Assembly (NCBI GenBank): GCA_030533445.1
Contig: CM060076.1
Coordinates: forward strand, 4,096,501 to 4,160,500
Direction of reading: 5' to 3'
DNA length: 64,000 bases
Origin: Cyprinodon diabolis
Taxonomy: Eukaryota; Chordata; Actinopteri; Cyprinodontiformes; Cyprinodontidae
Shown here: positions 34,429-46,862 of the stretch, one piece after another
How positions within the stretch are numbered: the first letter of the stretch is position 1
Layout of the letters: every line of letters begins with the position of its first letter
Position numbers and translations under genes: made by a program
The notes under the pieces: model-generated
Seen by the model: only the letters and a program-made list of their open reading frames with translations
Told to the model about the DNA's origin: nothing
The model's database searches: none

Positions 34429-34435
34429 AAGTAAA
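34260..34435. repeat. hAT-like terminal fragment, (TA)n and T-run
   Basis: GGTATCGATATCGGTTATCG...CCAATATCGTGCATCCCTA resembles an inverted hAT end (TAGGGATGCACGATATTGG). The (TA)n run at about 34362-34414 and an adjacent T-run follow directly. Confidence 0.5.
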
Positions 34436-35598
34436 ATCTAGACATGTTCCAGTTATTGGTGTGAATGGTTTGGTATGGATTTAATGATAATTTACTTCTA
34501 CTTAAAAAAAAAAAGCTAAAAGCTTTCAGTTTTATATATCCATGCACTGACAGCAGCTGCTTTTCTTTTCTATACACTGCTGAATCTTTAGATTGATGCA
34601 TTAAACATGTCAGGCATAATTAAATATCAGTATAGAGAATATTGATCAAACAAATATTAGAGATGATCGTTTTTCTTCGTCTTGAGTTAATTATAAACAT
34701 GTTTTTCTCCCTAATTAGACCAACAACAGGTTTCACTCTGAGTCAAATGTCAGAATGTATTAAAACGTCACTACTGGCTGCATGAAGCTCAGTGTGAGTC
34801 CAACACATCTGGCGGTGCAGAAATAGAGCAAATCATAGAGAGGATGGGGAAGATGTTTATTAACTGCGTCCAACACATCTCTCCTCTCTGTATAACAACA
34901 CCATCCAGATACCAAACCTCCCACTGACATTAGATCTATGCCGCAGGTCCTGAAAACACAGGAATAACTATTTCAATTTAACCAAACTAACAGAGTGTGA
35001 AGAAATGCCTGGAAAAGATGATGATGATGCTATAGCTGCATGTATGGGGTTTATACAGCATCTCCTTAATGAGTTTTCAGGAAGCTTTGCTCCTAAAAGC
35101 TTCGATATTTCATCTTTGTTTTAGGCCCAGTTTGCCTTGTTGTGAAAGTATTTCTTTATGAGATATAAATGTTGGATCATCACATGCTAATCTGAGAGGG
35201 AAGGACTCTTTTTGTGAACTTTATTGACTTAAACCTGAGAAAATAAATCATTTCTTCCTGATCAATGATTTCGGGGTCTACTGGTATTTACTGCCGGCAT
35301 AGAACATTTCCCGGTGCTCCCAAAGAAGGAACACCTTAAACATTAGCTCAGGTTCATTGGGAAAATAAATTGTTAATGTTTTGAGAAGGATGAGGGTCAA
35401 TGAAAGAGAAAACTGACCCTTATTCTCCCTCCTCATGTTGAAATAGTCTCAAACTAAGGTGGCTTTAATAGTTTCTGTCTGTGAGGTTCAATCTAAGATA
35501 TAAAGATGCACATTCATGTTTCATATCTGGAGGAAAAAAGAGCATTTCATCATAATCAAACAAGGTTATATACACCATATACACCTGATAGCGTTTAA
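34436..35598. other. Intron 1, unassigned
   Basis: No gene or named repeat recognised. Confidence 0.4.
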
Positions 35599-36364
35599 AG
35601 AGTCCCTTTTTCATGCAAAGTAAAAATGATGAGTGTTTTTAATTAAGAGTAATTTCATCTGAATGTGCTTTACTGGAGGCATCCATGTTTGTCAAAGAAC
35701 ACTACTGCCACCTACTGGTTAGTGACGTCACGGTGCGGTATCGGCTGTTGATCAAGTCCCAGTGCTGTATCTGATGTTTGTCACAACGCGCTATTATCCA
35801 AGTCATCTTGAAAACATTCTTCTTCCAAATGTTGGCTACATATTACGTGTTTTTTCTCTGGCCAGAAGTTCGATGGCAAATCCTCCCTCTTCAAGTTGGC
35901 GATCCAACGACCAACCCGTCCGAGGAGGATCAGGAATCGGAAAGGTGAAAAGTCCTTTTTTTCCACTTTTACCCGATGTATTCCAGCATCCAGCTGCCAT
36001 GCACGTGGGCATTACCAGTATCACTATAGCTCTGGTTGATTTCAATGGTGAAGTCCTCTGGAAATCTTCAATAATTGTTGTTGATGGCAGATGTGTCTAG
36101 TAGTTCCCATTGATTTTGCTTGTAAAGTGGGGAGAATGGTGCTAGGCTTACCGCACCGTGACGTCACTGCCGGAGAGATGGCAGGAGGGAGGGGTTACTA
36201 TATTTAGGCAGAATGGCTACTCCCGGACTCAGTGATCGCAACGAAAATTATTCTCTTTATCTTTTTTACTGATTAACGTTAAATTCATTAAAACACCACA
36301 AACATATTTTTTTCGGGTATAGATAATGATTCATTCATTATTCCTTGCTGACCAGACTTTTCCT
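35599..36364 (-). mobile_element. THAP-fossil TTAA element, copy D
   Basis: The right end TGACCAGACTTTTCCT is followed by TTAA (36365-36368). The left end is worn; TTAA at 35595-35598 followed by AGAGTCC is the likely edge. The THAP fragment lies on the minus strand in two frames: 36045-35836 with MPTCMAAGCWNTSGK, and 35966-35781 with VICSQHLEEECF. The frame offset is the same as in copy A. Confidence 0.76.
35705..35730 (-). promoter_or_regulatory. CTCF-consensus match plus CRE (copy D)
   Basis: CTGCCACCTACTGG at 35705-35718 and TGACGTCA at 35723-35730. A second TGACGTCA is at 36159-36166. Confidence 0.5.
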
Positions 36365-36368
36365 TTAA

Positions 36369-36879
36369 ATAGAGCCTGGCAACAGATATATTTATATGTA
36401 GATGCCTTGTTGGGCGCAGGTTCGTACGCCAACGTCACCACCATATTGTATGTGGCAAAAAATAGTTAACATTTGCTGTAGTGAACGTCGATCTGCTGTG
36501 CAAGACCATTTTTTTCAAGGTTTTCAGCTTGCATACAGTACAGGCCATTGTTTTTAGATATAAATTTGCTTATAGATTTTGAAGTATTACAAATGAATAG
36601 GCTTGTGATTATATATAACTATATTTCAAGATTATAGAATTGTCTCTTTAGATCTATCTAGCTCTTCCTGATGCTTGTTGTAATGGTGACTGGACCTACT
36701 CTTAGTTCAGGATTTGATACTGAGTTTGTTAAACCGCCTTTGTGAAACGGGCCCCAGGTGTGTGGAGGCAGAAAAAACACCGAAAACATGTAGTTCAGTG
36801 GGTCCTGAGAACCAGGGTTAAGAACCCTGCCCGACTGTAAGCTTAGCTCTGTTCCAGTTTTATCCTTATGAGGGATGTC
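36369..36879. other. Intron 1, unassigned
   Basis: No gene or named repeat recognised. Confidence 0.4.
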
Positions 36880-37850
36880 GTTGAGTCAATGAGTCGATGC
36901 AATCTGCTGCTTTTCCTTAGATAGAAAACTTTAAACCAATCTGACTGTATGATCTGGTTGAATTGTCTCGTAAAGTGCCTTGTGAGGACATGCTTTGGCG
37001 CTATATAAATAAAACTGAATTGAAATGCTCCTCCTTTGAATCATAATTTATTTGAAACTTTTCACCCTGAATCTTCATTCAGTTTATTTATTTAGTGCTA
37101 ATTGACAACATAGGGCATTCAAGGCACTTAACAGGTCACCAGATCATACAGCTAAATTCATTCAAAGTTTTTTATCTAAAGAATACCAGCTGAATGCATC
37201 GACTTGAAGGCAATCCCTTACACCAAGCATACTTGTAGCGACAGTGGAGAGGAAAAACTCCCTTTTAACAGGAAGTAACCGCCAGCAGAACCAGGCCCAG
37301 TGTGAGCGGCCATCTGCTGAGGCCGACTTGGGTTAAAGGAAACAGAAGCAGAGATACAAAAGGAAACTTTAAAAGGCGTCTTTCTCCAGGAAACACACAG
37401 CCAGGTAGAAGAGCTCTGAGCCAGCTCCAATGTCAGAGGATGAAGAGAGCACATCCAGCCAGTCACAGTCAGAGAAACAGGACTACACTGAAAAACAGGT
37501 CCATCTCCAGCATCTATAAACAAAAGTGTTGATGGCAGCAGCACAGCTGTTATTTCTCTTCAGGATGGAGTCACAGCCAAACAGGAACAGACCAGATGAA
37601 GCTACTATGAGAAAAAGCAGAGAGAGCAGAACGTTAGAGATTGAACTAATAGATTCTGCAGAGTGGGAGAATAGAGATAGAATGAAGCAGAATGATGAAA
37701 TGGGGGTCCCTATGTCCTCCAGCAGCCTAAGCCTAAAGCAGCATAACTATAAAGATAGCTTAGGATAAACTGAGTCACTCTAACTATAAGCTTTATAAAA
37801 CATGAAAGTTTTAAGCCTAGCCTAAAAAGTAGACAGGGTGTCTGCCTCAC
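36880..37850. repeat. Two copies of repeat X, head to head
   Basis: 36880-37022 ends with TGGCGCTATATAAATAAAAC, the reverse of the start of repeat X. 37077-37850 begins with the start in the other direction (CAGTTTATTTATTTAGTGCT) and continues with GACAGTGGAGAGGAAAAACT and CAGCAGAACCAGG. The two copies face away from a 55-base centre. Confidence 0.6.
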
Positions 37851-39654
37851 GGGCTAAAGTATGATGTAGACTATAAATCCATTTAATATAAATTTCCCTG
37901 TGTTAATCTGTCTTGTCTGTCATCCAAACCACTTTTGTTTGTTCACCATCCATTTGAAAGCATCAGTAAACTAATTTCCAGACGAAACATCTGGGAGTCT
38001 TCATCCAGCTGTGCTTCTAAGCCCTGGTGGTCTATAGCCAGCCCCTAACGAGGCTAAAGGCCACTAATGAGCCCTTAATGGCTTCTGAATCGCCCGAAGG
38101 TCCTTGAAGAGGACAACAAGCTTAATGGATGATTAGCATGGTGATTTGACTGGCTGTTGGAAACTAAATTACTTCCCATCGATATCAGGGACAGAAACAC
38201 CCTCATGGGCTGAAGTTTTCTTAGAACTGATTACAGCTGGAAGGACAAAGTTTTTCTCAAAATTTTGTTTAAAGGACTCATTTACTGTTGAGAAGCAGAC
38301 TAGTGTTTTTTTTTAATTAACATATTTCAAAACATAGTTTATGGTATTATTTGTCTTGAAACATGTGGATGATGGGATGTAATCAAGATCTGATGTAAAA
38401 TCGGATTTTATCAACCTCATTAGGAGGTAAAATCTCCAACTGTAATGCAGATCCTAGACTCACAGAAAAGCAGAGGTTATACCACACTGAAAAAAAGCTC
38501 CTGCTGTGGCCAAAAGGTGGAGAACGGGCGGGAAAAGGCAATGTTTCTTCCCACCTCTTTATGTGAAATCTATTTTTCTCTCAGCTTTCTGCTGCTGAAG
38601 TGTCAACACGCCGAGTTCTGATAAGAGAAGAAGAAAGGGTCTGCTGTTTGGAGTGATGGGTTTTGATGGCAGGAAATGGCTTATTCTGGGAGATAAAGGG
38701 AGGTCAGAAGAAAAGATGGCAAGGAGGGGGCCTGGGGACAAAGCAAAAGTACCAAGAAATGGACAGGATGGGGAAGAAGGGGGCAGGACAGAATTTCAGG
38801 TTGGATTGTTCAGATAAACAGTTTGTTTTTGCACAACTTTCCTTCATGGTTTAGTTTTATTTTCAGGCTGTTTATCAAAGTAAGAATCACCCATTTTTGC
38901 CTATAGTTCACCTCAATGAGCAGAAAAGCTTTTTTCTCCTCAAACCTTGAAAATCTGTAATATTTACTGCATAGAAACTCCACTGAGGCCCTCTGACATC
39001 TTTCATCTTTTGTGTCCAAGGGCTGATTCATTCATCACCAGGGTCTATGGCTCTACAAGGTTAAAACATATTACATCCAAAGACTTGAAGGCTAATTTTC
39101 CAGCTGTAAATATGACAATATTTTTCTAACAAGGCCTCTCAACTCGTAAGGTTGGTTGGTTTCAGAAAGAGTACAGCTGTATTTCAGCGAAGAGCTCACT
39201 GAATGGTCAAAGAGGAGCAGCAGGTGATGCTGACGCCCCTGGAAAGTCTCTAAATGAAGCCTTTGTGGTCGCTAGACGACCCTCAGATTGTGCTTTCAGG
39301 CTGTGTCACATCTGCTGGAGGAGCTCCAGGTTCAGGGACTCACTTAAATATCCTCTGTTGTGCTTTTCATAAGATTAACCAAACGCGTTGAAGAGCAAAG
39401 AAGAAAAAAAACCCGAAAGAGTGCATTAAAAATCTTCAGGTACGCTGATTGATGATGGGGGACGAGAAAACTGTAAAGGTTTAAATATGAAATGAGTCAA
39501 AAAAAGCCACAGATGCAGGGCCGTAACTATCATTCAGGACAACGAGGTAATTCCCTTGGTATTTTTTTAAATGTATATTTTGCCTAAATTGTGATAAACT
39601 AAAAATAAATTACAGTGAATTGCAAAAATGATGTAGAAATAAGTCAACATCTCT
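37851..39654. other. Intron 1, unassigned
   Basis: No gene recognised and no transposon ends seen. Confidence 0.4.
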
Positions 39655-40680
39655 TAAAATAATTTTAATTAGCCTTAATTTGAGCAGGTAAATAAGATGA
39701 TTTTGTCATGATTTACTAAAGTTCAGACCCAAATGCAGAAGACCAAAGAGGGAGACCAGGGAAAAGGTTTAACAGGTTTATAACTGAAAAGTGAGGGGGA
39801 AGACATAGCGGTTAGTTCAGGCTCAGTGGGAAATTTGATTCATGAACTTGAAGAGGAGGATTTGGTAGCTGACTGACGTTTCCAGAGAAGTTGTTGACTC
39901 TTTGACTCCAGTCTGTGTGCTGTAGTTCCAGTGTTTGTCTGATTCGGTGGAGGGCGGAACAGGGTTTACCCAGAATGCGGCTGTTTGTAGGTGAACGGAG
40001 AAAGCTTACTGCCTTTCAGATTTCCTGCGGTACTTGAACGGGTCGTAGTGGAGATGAATCCCTTGCTCAGTGTGAAGCTCAAACGATCTCTTGGGGGAAA
40101 GGTTAATTCAAACCTCCAGTTTAAATCCTTAGCTCAGTTTGAAGCTCAGTTGATCCTTCCAGGGAGAGAAGGTCGGAAAAATCCAGTTTGCAGGATAACT
40201 TTCTGCCGAGAGGCAAAGACAAAAACAAGATTAGAACTCAGGTTGAGAAGAACTCTGTTTGACTCAGCAAAACTCAGCTTGGCTAGAGTACACAAAACTG
40301 GCAAACACTCTGGCGTCGAGGTAGTGGCAGTCAGCAGCTTAAGAACACTCCGTTAACGAGGAAACCATCAGCAGGTGTGTGAGGAGGCGGACCAGAACCA
40401 GGCGCCTCCTGGTGGAGGAAGGGAGACAAACACAGAAACAGAAACACACAGACAGGAGTCCTGGCAGATTTGCCGATTGAATTAGTATTTCTACTTGTAG
40501 AACAGGATAATTAGATAATATGCATTTGGAATAAGAAAATGCAATAATTATTTCTTATTTTAGATGTAAATCGTCTGGTTCAATTGGCAAAGTGTCTCAC
40601 TTTCCTCCTCAATTCAAGACAAAATACAATTATTTGAAGAAAAAAGGACTTATTTAGATTTCAGTTTCTTCCAGTGTAAA
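39655..40680 (-). mobile_element. Family Z DNA element split by a solo LTR
   Basis: Read on the minus strand, the words CACTTTGCCAATTGAACCAG, CGGCAAATC and CTTATTTACCTGCTCAAATT run in the same order as in the copy at 11500-11795. They are continuous once the LTR at 39704-40466 and one target copy are taken out. Confidence 0.7.
39704..40466 (-). mobile_element. Solo LTR, family B, inside family Z element
   Basis: TGTCATGATTTACTAAAG...CAGGAGTCCTGGCA, 763 bp, with the target duplication GATTT at 39699-39703 and 40467-40471. One end base differs from the TGACA end of the copy at 21013. Confidence 0.88.
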
Positions 40681-41425
40681 ACTGGTAGTGGGAAAAAATT
40701 ATTAAACTATTTACTCTAGATAAATAAACGGAGATCGATTGATTTTTATCTTTGCAAAGACAGAACAGGTCATCATACGGCCTTTATTGCACGGTAATCA
40801 GCCCTGTTCTGCCCGGGGAGCGTTCGTTTCCCCTTACATACAATAATGGAAAGTTGTCAGAGTCAAAACAAATTACAGACACTTTGGTTAAACACTAACA
40901 TTTTATGAATAAACCTTGAGAAAGAATCTGGCTTGTTATGGGAAGAATGTATGTCTTGTCTTCAATCACCCCTCACTCAGGCATTATGTGGCCTTGCAGG
41001 TGAAATAGACTGAGTAAAAAACCTTTTATAGCGAGTAAATAACATAAATCAATATATAAAATAAGAGAAAGTACATTTTCCGACCACAGTTTATAATAGA
41101 AATATGTTAAAAAGCTGTCTTTTCATAACAAGAGTAAACAGAAAAGGCACTATCATCAACATTATATTGTAATACGGTCTGGGTGTCTATTTGAAATTCT
41201 GAAGTAAATATAAAGCCACTTACTTCAATTATACTGAATTGTCTTTTGTGACACATCTCTAACCAGTTAGATAGAAGCTTAAAAAAGATGATATAAAAAT
41301 CAAGTTTACAAGTAAATAATGCGTGAAATGTCAGGTAGGGAAGAGGGAACAGAGAAAAGCACCGACTAGCCCATTCAAAAGTTAGAATGATGTTGCTTTT
41401 GCTCCTTAAGACTCCCGCTAAGCCC
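40681..41425. other. Intron 1, unassigned
   Basis: No gene or named repeat recognised. Confidence 0.4.
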
Positions 41426-41434
41426 GCCTAGAAG

Positions 41435-41979
41435 TAACCTGACTCCGCCAGATGGATTTGCTCCGCATATCCATCTGGAAACCTTCCGTTGAAGTAATTT
41501 TGGGAAGGGGCGAAAATACTGGTTAGCTGATTGGCCTATGTTGGTGATAGACGGGCCAAATAAACCAATCAGATGAACGAAGCATATGACGTACTAACAG
41601 AGCGACGACGAAGAGGAGCCAATTGATAGATCAAACTCTTGCCGAAACCAGTCGGGAGAAGAGCAAAAACATCTTTTCCTCTGAGAAAAGCCTCCAGAGC
41701 AGTGTTTTGCTCTTCTTTCAGTGAAGAAATACTCTGTAATTCCGATAAAACTTGCTCGATAGCCACGCTAACGCTAGTTTCATCGGCTGAAGCCGCCATG
41801 TTCTTTAGACTGAACTGTCGCACTTCTTGTTGCGTCACACCTCAACCCGCCTCAAAGCCAACGCTGATTGGACGTTCGTTTGGTAAACTGCTCCAAATTT
41901 TCTTTAACGGAAAGTAGCCAGACTGATCTGCGAGTGAAACCTTGAAAGCTTGCGAGATCAGGATGGTCTCACGAGGCTA
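41435..41979 (-). mobile_element. Helicase-fossil element, copy 2
   Basis: Flanked by the 9-base direct repeat GCCTAGAAG (41426-41434 and 41980-41988). Ends TAACCTGACTCCGCC and, on the other strand, TAGCCTCGTGAG. A 10-bp perfect hairpin (CCAGATGGAT with ATCCATCTGG) lies near the left end, and an imperfect CTCGTGAG/CTTGCGAG-type foldback near the right. On the minus strand, 41838-41569, an 89-codon frame has the RecQ-like words LKEEQNTALEAFLRGKD and LLPTGFGKSLIYQL (motif 0 and Walker A), then ends. Confidence 0.8.
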
Positions 41980-41988
41980 GCCTAGAAG

Positions 41989-42831
41989 TGACTCTTGATC
42001 TCAGTATTTTTTGGGCCCTGCATACATGTAAAGTCTAAGAAAAGATGCTCTTGTGATTTTCTATTTTGAAAAAGAAACTGATTAAAAATAAAGCCTTTCA
42101 ATGAAAAACTTTACTCGGAAACTCTGAAAAACTTTAATAAATTTTGCTCCAGAGAGCAAAAAATAATAAATTTAGAGAAAGTCCAGGGTAGTTAATTTAG
42201 TCTGGCTCTGCTTTTACACATTCTACTTCCCCCAACTGTCTGCTTTTATAGAGAGAAATGTGGTTAGGCATTCATGACAACTCAGGGGCTGCAGATGAAG
42301 AGACACCAGTGACAAAATCCACAGAGAGCTTTGTTTAACATGGATCGAAAGAGTCCAGATCTAAAGACAGATTTATGCCACAATGGCAACAATATTTGGA
42401 TGAATGAAGAGGATTTCTTTCATTTAAACCTCATACTATTGTGCTACCTGTGATAAAGAAAGAGGGCCAACTCTAAAACAGGGTCCACTAGAGGAGAGCT
42501 ATTATCCTTCAACTCCAGCACAGCTGAATGGAATGGCAGAAGCTCCTCAGAGCTTCATCAGTTAGTGATTTAGTTTATTTAGAGATTCCTCTAAAAGTTG
42601 AGGAACAGTAGCTCCTAAGGACCGAACCTTTAACCCTTTATAACCTGAACCATGAAATAATTGACAGAATATTCTAATATTCCAAAATTAGAATTGTCAT
42701 TGAACTTTCTGACAAATAAAATTAGAATATAAATTTTGTAAACATTAAATTACAGTTCTATATAATCTTTTATATGTTTTTTCTTCACTACATGTGTCTA
42801 AATATTTAAGTCAATTTGTCAGCTACACTGA
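41989..42831. other. Intron 1, unassigned
   Basis: No gene or named repeat recognised. Confidence 0.4.
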
Positions 42832-43300
42832 CGAACTGAGTAGCACAAAACACACCAACCACCTGCGCCGGCAGACACAGAGCAGGATGTACTTCCTGGG
42901 GAGACTCAGGTCGCTCAAAATCTGCAATAAGCTGTTGGAGAAGTTCTACTAGTCTGTGGGTGCCAGTGTCCTCTTCTATACCGTGGTGTGCTGAGGGAGC
43001 AGCACATCCATGATGGAAACCTCCAGACTGGACAAACTGGTGAGAGGAGTCGGCTCTGTGATTAGCAAGAAGCTGGACTCTCTGGGGACGGTTGTAGAGA
43101 CAAGGACACATAACAAACTGCTGGACATTATGAACAATGCCAGCCACCCTTTGCACACTGTCTTCACCACTCAGAGGAGTCTGATCCGTGTGGGATTGCT
43201 CCTCCACAAATGCAGGACCTACACACTACAGAACTCCTTTAGCCATCAAGCTGTACAACTCCTCACTGGAGGAAGGAGAAGATGATAGGAAGAGGAACAA
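42832..43300 (+). mobile_element. LINE fragment, C-terminal end of pol
   Basis: The + strand carries, over more than one frame, YFLGRLRSLKICNKLLEKFY, a stop, then RLDKLVRGVGSVISKKLDSL and MNNASHPLHTVFTTQRSL. This is the region after the reverse transcriptase of a fish LINE similar to the one at 15931-16677. Stops and at least one shift make it inactive. Confidence 0.72.
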
Positions 43301-43456
43301 GGGTCAGCGGTCCCCTCCTCCATCTTGTGCAAAACATTACCTATTGCCACTCATGTGCCATATTCTTCTCTCTCACTGTGCGATAACACATGCCAACTAC
43401 TGTGTAGCCTGTGTATTTTTTTACTTATTTCTAAGGTCAATACATCTCTGCAGTAC

Positions 43457-43726
43457 AATTGGTCTCTCTGCATGGAGTTTGCATGCGCTCCCCGTTTATG
43501 CATAGGTTCTCTCCAGGTACCGCGGCTTCTTCCCCCTGTCCAAAAACATCAGTGTTAGGTTAATTGGATTCTCTAAATTCTCCTTAGGTGTGTGAGAGGA
43601 CTGGCGACCTGTCCAGGGTGTACCCTGCCTCTCGCCTGTAGACATCTGGAGATAGGCACCAGCACCCCTCGCGACCCCAGCAGTGATAAGTGTGACGGAA
43701 AATGGAAATGGATGGAAACATTCCAG
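43457..43726 (+). repeat. Conserved teleost repeat tail ending in GGATGGA
   Basis: TGGAGTTTGCATGCGCTCCC, GGCGACCTGTCCAGGGTGTA and CCCTCGCGACCCCAGCAG, ending GGAAATGGATGGA. I recognise this as a widespread fish interspersed repeat, probably a LINE or SINE 3' end. Confidence 0.55.
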
Positions 43727-44585
43727 GACATTACAACTTTTTGAGGCACTAAAAAAGTTTTATATTGTCTGCCATATTTTTTTAATCTTTAATACATTTA
43801 ACTCTTTGTACTCTATGTAAGCCACTGGAACAAAAATCTTCCTGAAGGAGTAATCTCAAGGGATAAATACAGTTGAGTCTAAGTCTGTTAAAACTGGACA
43901 TGGTGTTGGAATAAATAAAGAAAGCTATGCATATATTTTAGGTTATTTGTTTCATTTTGTATTTAAGACTTGTTTTTAAAAGTTATTATCTCTGAGAGGT
44001 GAAATGCTTTATCTGAATCACCAGTTTTAATCATTCAGGTAATGAAAGGATGGAAGAAATTAATTGTAAATTTCATTGTAAATTTCTTAAAATTCCTATT
44101 AATCTACCGGTTTCAGCCAAACGAGGAGCTTTGGCTGCAGTGCAGAGTGAATAATTGGAGGAGAAACATGTTTCCACGTATAGAAGTCTGTATCAACGCA
44201 GAATTAAGAGCTTACCGTTTTACTTTTAACATTTTATGAGATTCAGATGAATAACTTTAACAATGAAGCTAAGCATCCAGGCGGCATTTCATTAAGGGGT
44301 GAATCCTCTGGGACTCTATTATTACACAGCTGTGAGGAACACCTTTTAACTCATTAATTATTGGATTTTTATTTACAGTTTTTATTTTTAACTAAAGGTG
44401 CCACCTGTAATCTCAGTCATACTCTAAGCTGCTGCTCTCTGTCTCCATATTCTCTTCAAAACCTTGAGGAGCAGCCGCCATTAGTGCCTCAAACAGCAGG
44501 AGGGGTTTGCTCTAATTATAGCAACAGCAACAGATTGTCAGGTTGTGTGGAGGCTTTAGGAGGAAAAGATGAGCTTGTGATGATT
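43727..44585. other. Intron 1, unassigned
   Basis: No gene or named repeat recognised. Confidence 0.4.
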
Positions 44586-44842
44586 TAATGAAAGTCCAAG
44601 GGGAGCTTAGGGAAAAATCCAAAATACAAAAATTGAAAACCAAGGAAGCAAAAGACTAGAAAGCAATGAAACAACATCTACAACACAAGAAACCAGCACT
44701 GAGTGAAGGCTCTGCTGCTCTTTTAAGCCCAGCACTCTGATAAAATTTTCACCTGTGTAGGCTACCCAGGTTCTCCACAAAGATCCTCTGTGGAAGAGAT
44801 GAACAACTCGCACTAACCCACCACACACAGGAACCCTGACAC
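44586..44842 (-). mobile_element. Possible LTR fragment
   Basis: In the minus direction it starts TGTCAGGGTTCCTGTGTG and has a TATA-like GCTTAAAAGAGC about 110 bases in. This layout resembles the LTRs in this window. The other end and a target duplication are not clear. Confidence 0.35.
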
Positions 44843-46169
44843 AGACAAGGTCTGAACGATGAGCGGAACGACTGTTTTCTGATTAAATCTGGACATTCTG
44901 GTAAAAAAAGCAGCGTCTCTGCTTGGAAGCAGCCCTGGAAAGAATCAGAGTTACATCCTGTCAGCCTCATACCTGCAACACAGAGAGCAGGATGCCTTAT
45001 TTCTATAAACACACTGAGCAACAGCTGGAAAGGTTGAACTAAACCTCAACATTTTTTTTTACCGTTTTCTGGTTTTTGTCTTAGTTTTATGTAGACTAAA
45101 CACCCTGACATAAACATAGAGCCCGATCCGTGAAACAACCCCGGCTCAGAGCTTTTTGTCTTTATTTGTTATAGAAACCTGAAGGAGCATCATCTGTAAT
45201 GTTAGATCACAGACACAGTGCATTTAGGCTGAAAGGAATACAGATTATTCTGCTTCATCTAAACAGGAACCAGTTTGAATGAGAGTCACTCAGTTTGCTT
45301 TGTTACACAGGATCCAACGGTTTACTAATATGGATTTTTTTAATAATAATAATTAACTATTTCTTCATATAAATATCTCTTTTTTAACTTAATTAATGAT
45401 TGAATGATATTTATTGATAAATTGATTGATTAATAATTCATTGGTCATTTATTTTGTTTAATTTTTAACAGCCGTTTTTTCAGCATCACAGTGAATCAGA
45501 TCTCATAAATCTGCTTTTAATGAAATATAGAAATATTTATTAGTTTAAGTATAGCCCAATGAAATGTTCCATAAGGGTTTGATCAGGTTATATCAACTAA
45601 TTTTTGAATAATGATTTATTTCAAACATTTAAATGCATCCGTAAAGTTGGAACAAATGTGTTTTTATCCCTTTATTTAAAATGTTTCCTGATTTACATTT
45701 ACAAATATAGACTCTTTACATCAAATTATCTCTGCCCATTTTTGTAACAGCAGATTTTTTTCTGGCAAAGTTTTCTCAACGTTTTAATGCAAACAACAGG
45801 AATGATTCTGAAAACAAATTTATGAGCATCAGTGTATTACCCAACCATTATCTTATTATAAAAATGAATTAAACTCATTACTAAACAATAACATCAGGCA
45901 ACTTGACAGGTTGGCACTGTCCTGAAAATGCAACATACATCATCTTTCTTTGGCTAGCTCTGTTGGAAATACAGCACGTACTTGATGGAGGAAAATAAAC
46001 AGTTAGATACGGCAGAGGATTCGAAAATCTTAGTTGCCATAGTAATCCCCACTGTCTAAATAACATGGGAGGGAGGAAAGCCCACAGGACCACTCCTCCT
46101 TAAACAGGCGGACAGAATAAAAGATTGAAGCTTTAAGTTTGGAGAAGAAAATTTGTCTTTTCTATTTTC
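44843..46169. other. Intron 1, unassigned
   Basis: AT-rich DNA without a recognised gene or repeat. Confidence 0.4.
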
Positions 46170-46862
46170 TAGGGCTGCAATTATTGATTATTTTGCAAAT
46201 CGATTGATCTGACGATTATTCTTTTGATTACAGTTTTTTACAATTGCCATGACAGAGTTTTCAATACTTTTAACAATTTTCCAAAACTCTTAACACAGTT
46301 AGCTCTACATCTGCATGTGTAAGCTATACTATTAACACATTTCTTGCTTTAACACATAATGCATACAATTAACACAAATTAAAAATGCTTAAACTCCTTT
46401 TACACACCAGCTCAAACAAGACCAAAACAGTAGAATTTTACAGCCAAATTTACCAATGCATTAACACTGTATGTCAGAACAGATAACACCACTTTCTGCA
46501 CCTAACCTTACAGGCTAAAATCAAGGTGAAAAACTCTTCATATTGAATTGAAATATATTTCTTGTATTTTATTCAATTGCTAATAAGAAACAGCTTATTG
46601 ATCTTATGCGATTGTTGAAATCACAGCTGATTCCCATCTAGGAAGCACACTCAGGTTGATATTTCAATCATAGGATTATATGTTGCCATGCCGGGCCAGA
46701 GAGGAGCCAATATCACCATTTTTTTCTTTACAATTTTGATATAATTACTGCTCTATGTGGGTTCCTCTGTCAGCAAATGACATGTTTTACGGTCTCTATA
46801 CTCCAGTTATTTCAATAATCTACTAATCATGATTTTTTCCGATTAATTGTTTCAGTCACTAT
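46170..46862. mobile_element. hAT-like element with AT-rich insert
   Basis: Left TAGGGCTGCAATTATTGATT and right CGATTAATTGTTTCAGTCACTA form imperfect inverted ends of the TAGGGCTGCAAC type common in fish hAT repeats. Between them a run of AACAC/TTAAC words (46230-46500) looks like a second, inserted DNA repeat. No clear 8-base duplication. Confidence 0.45.
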
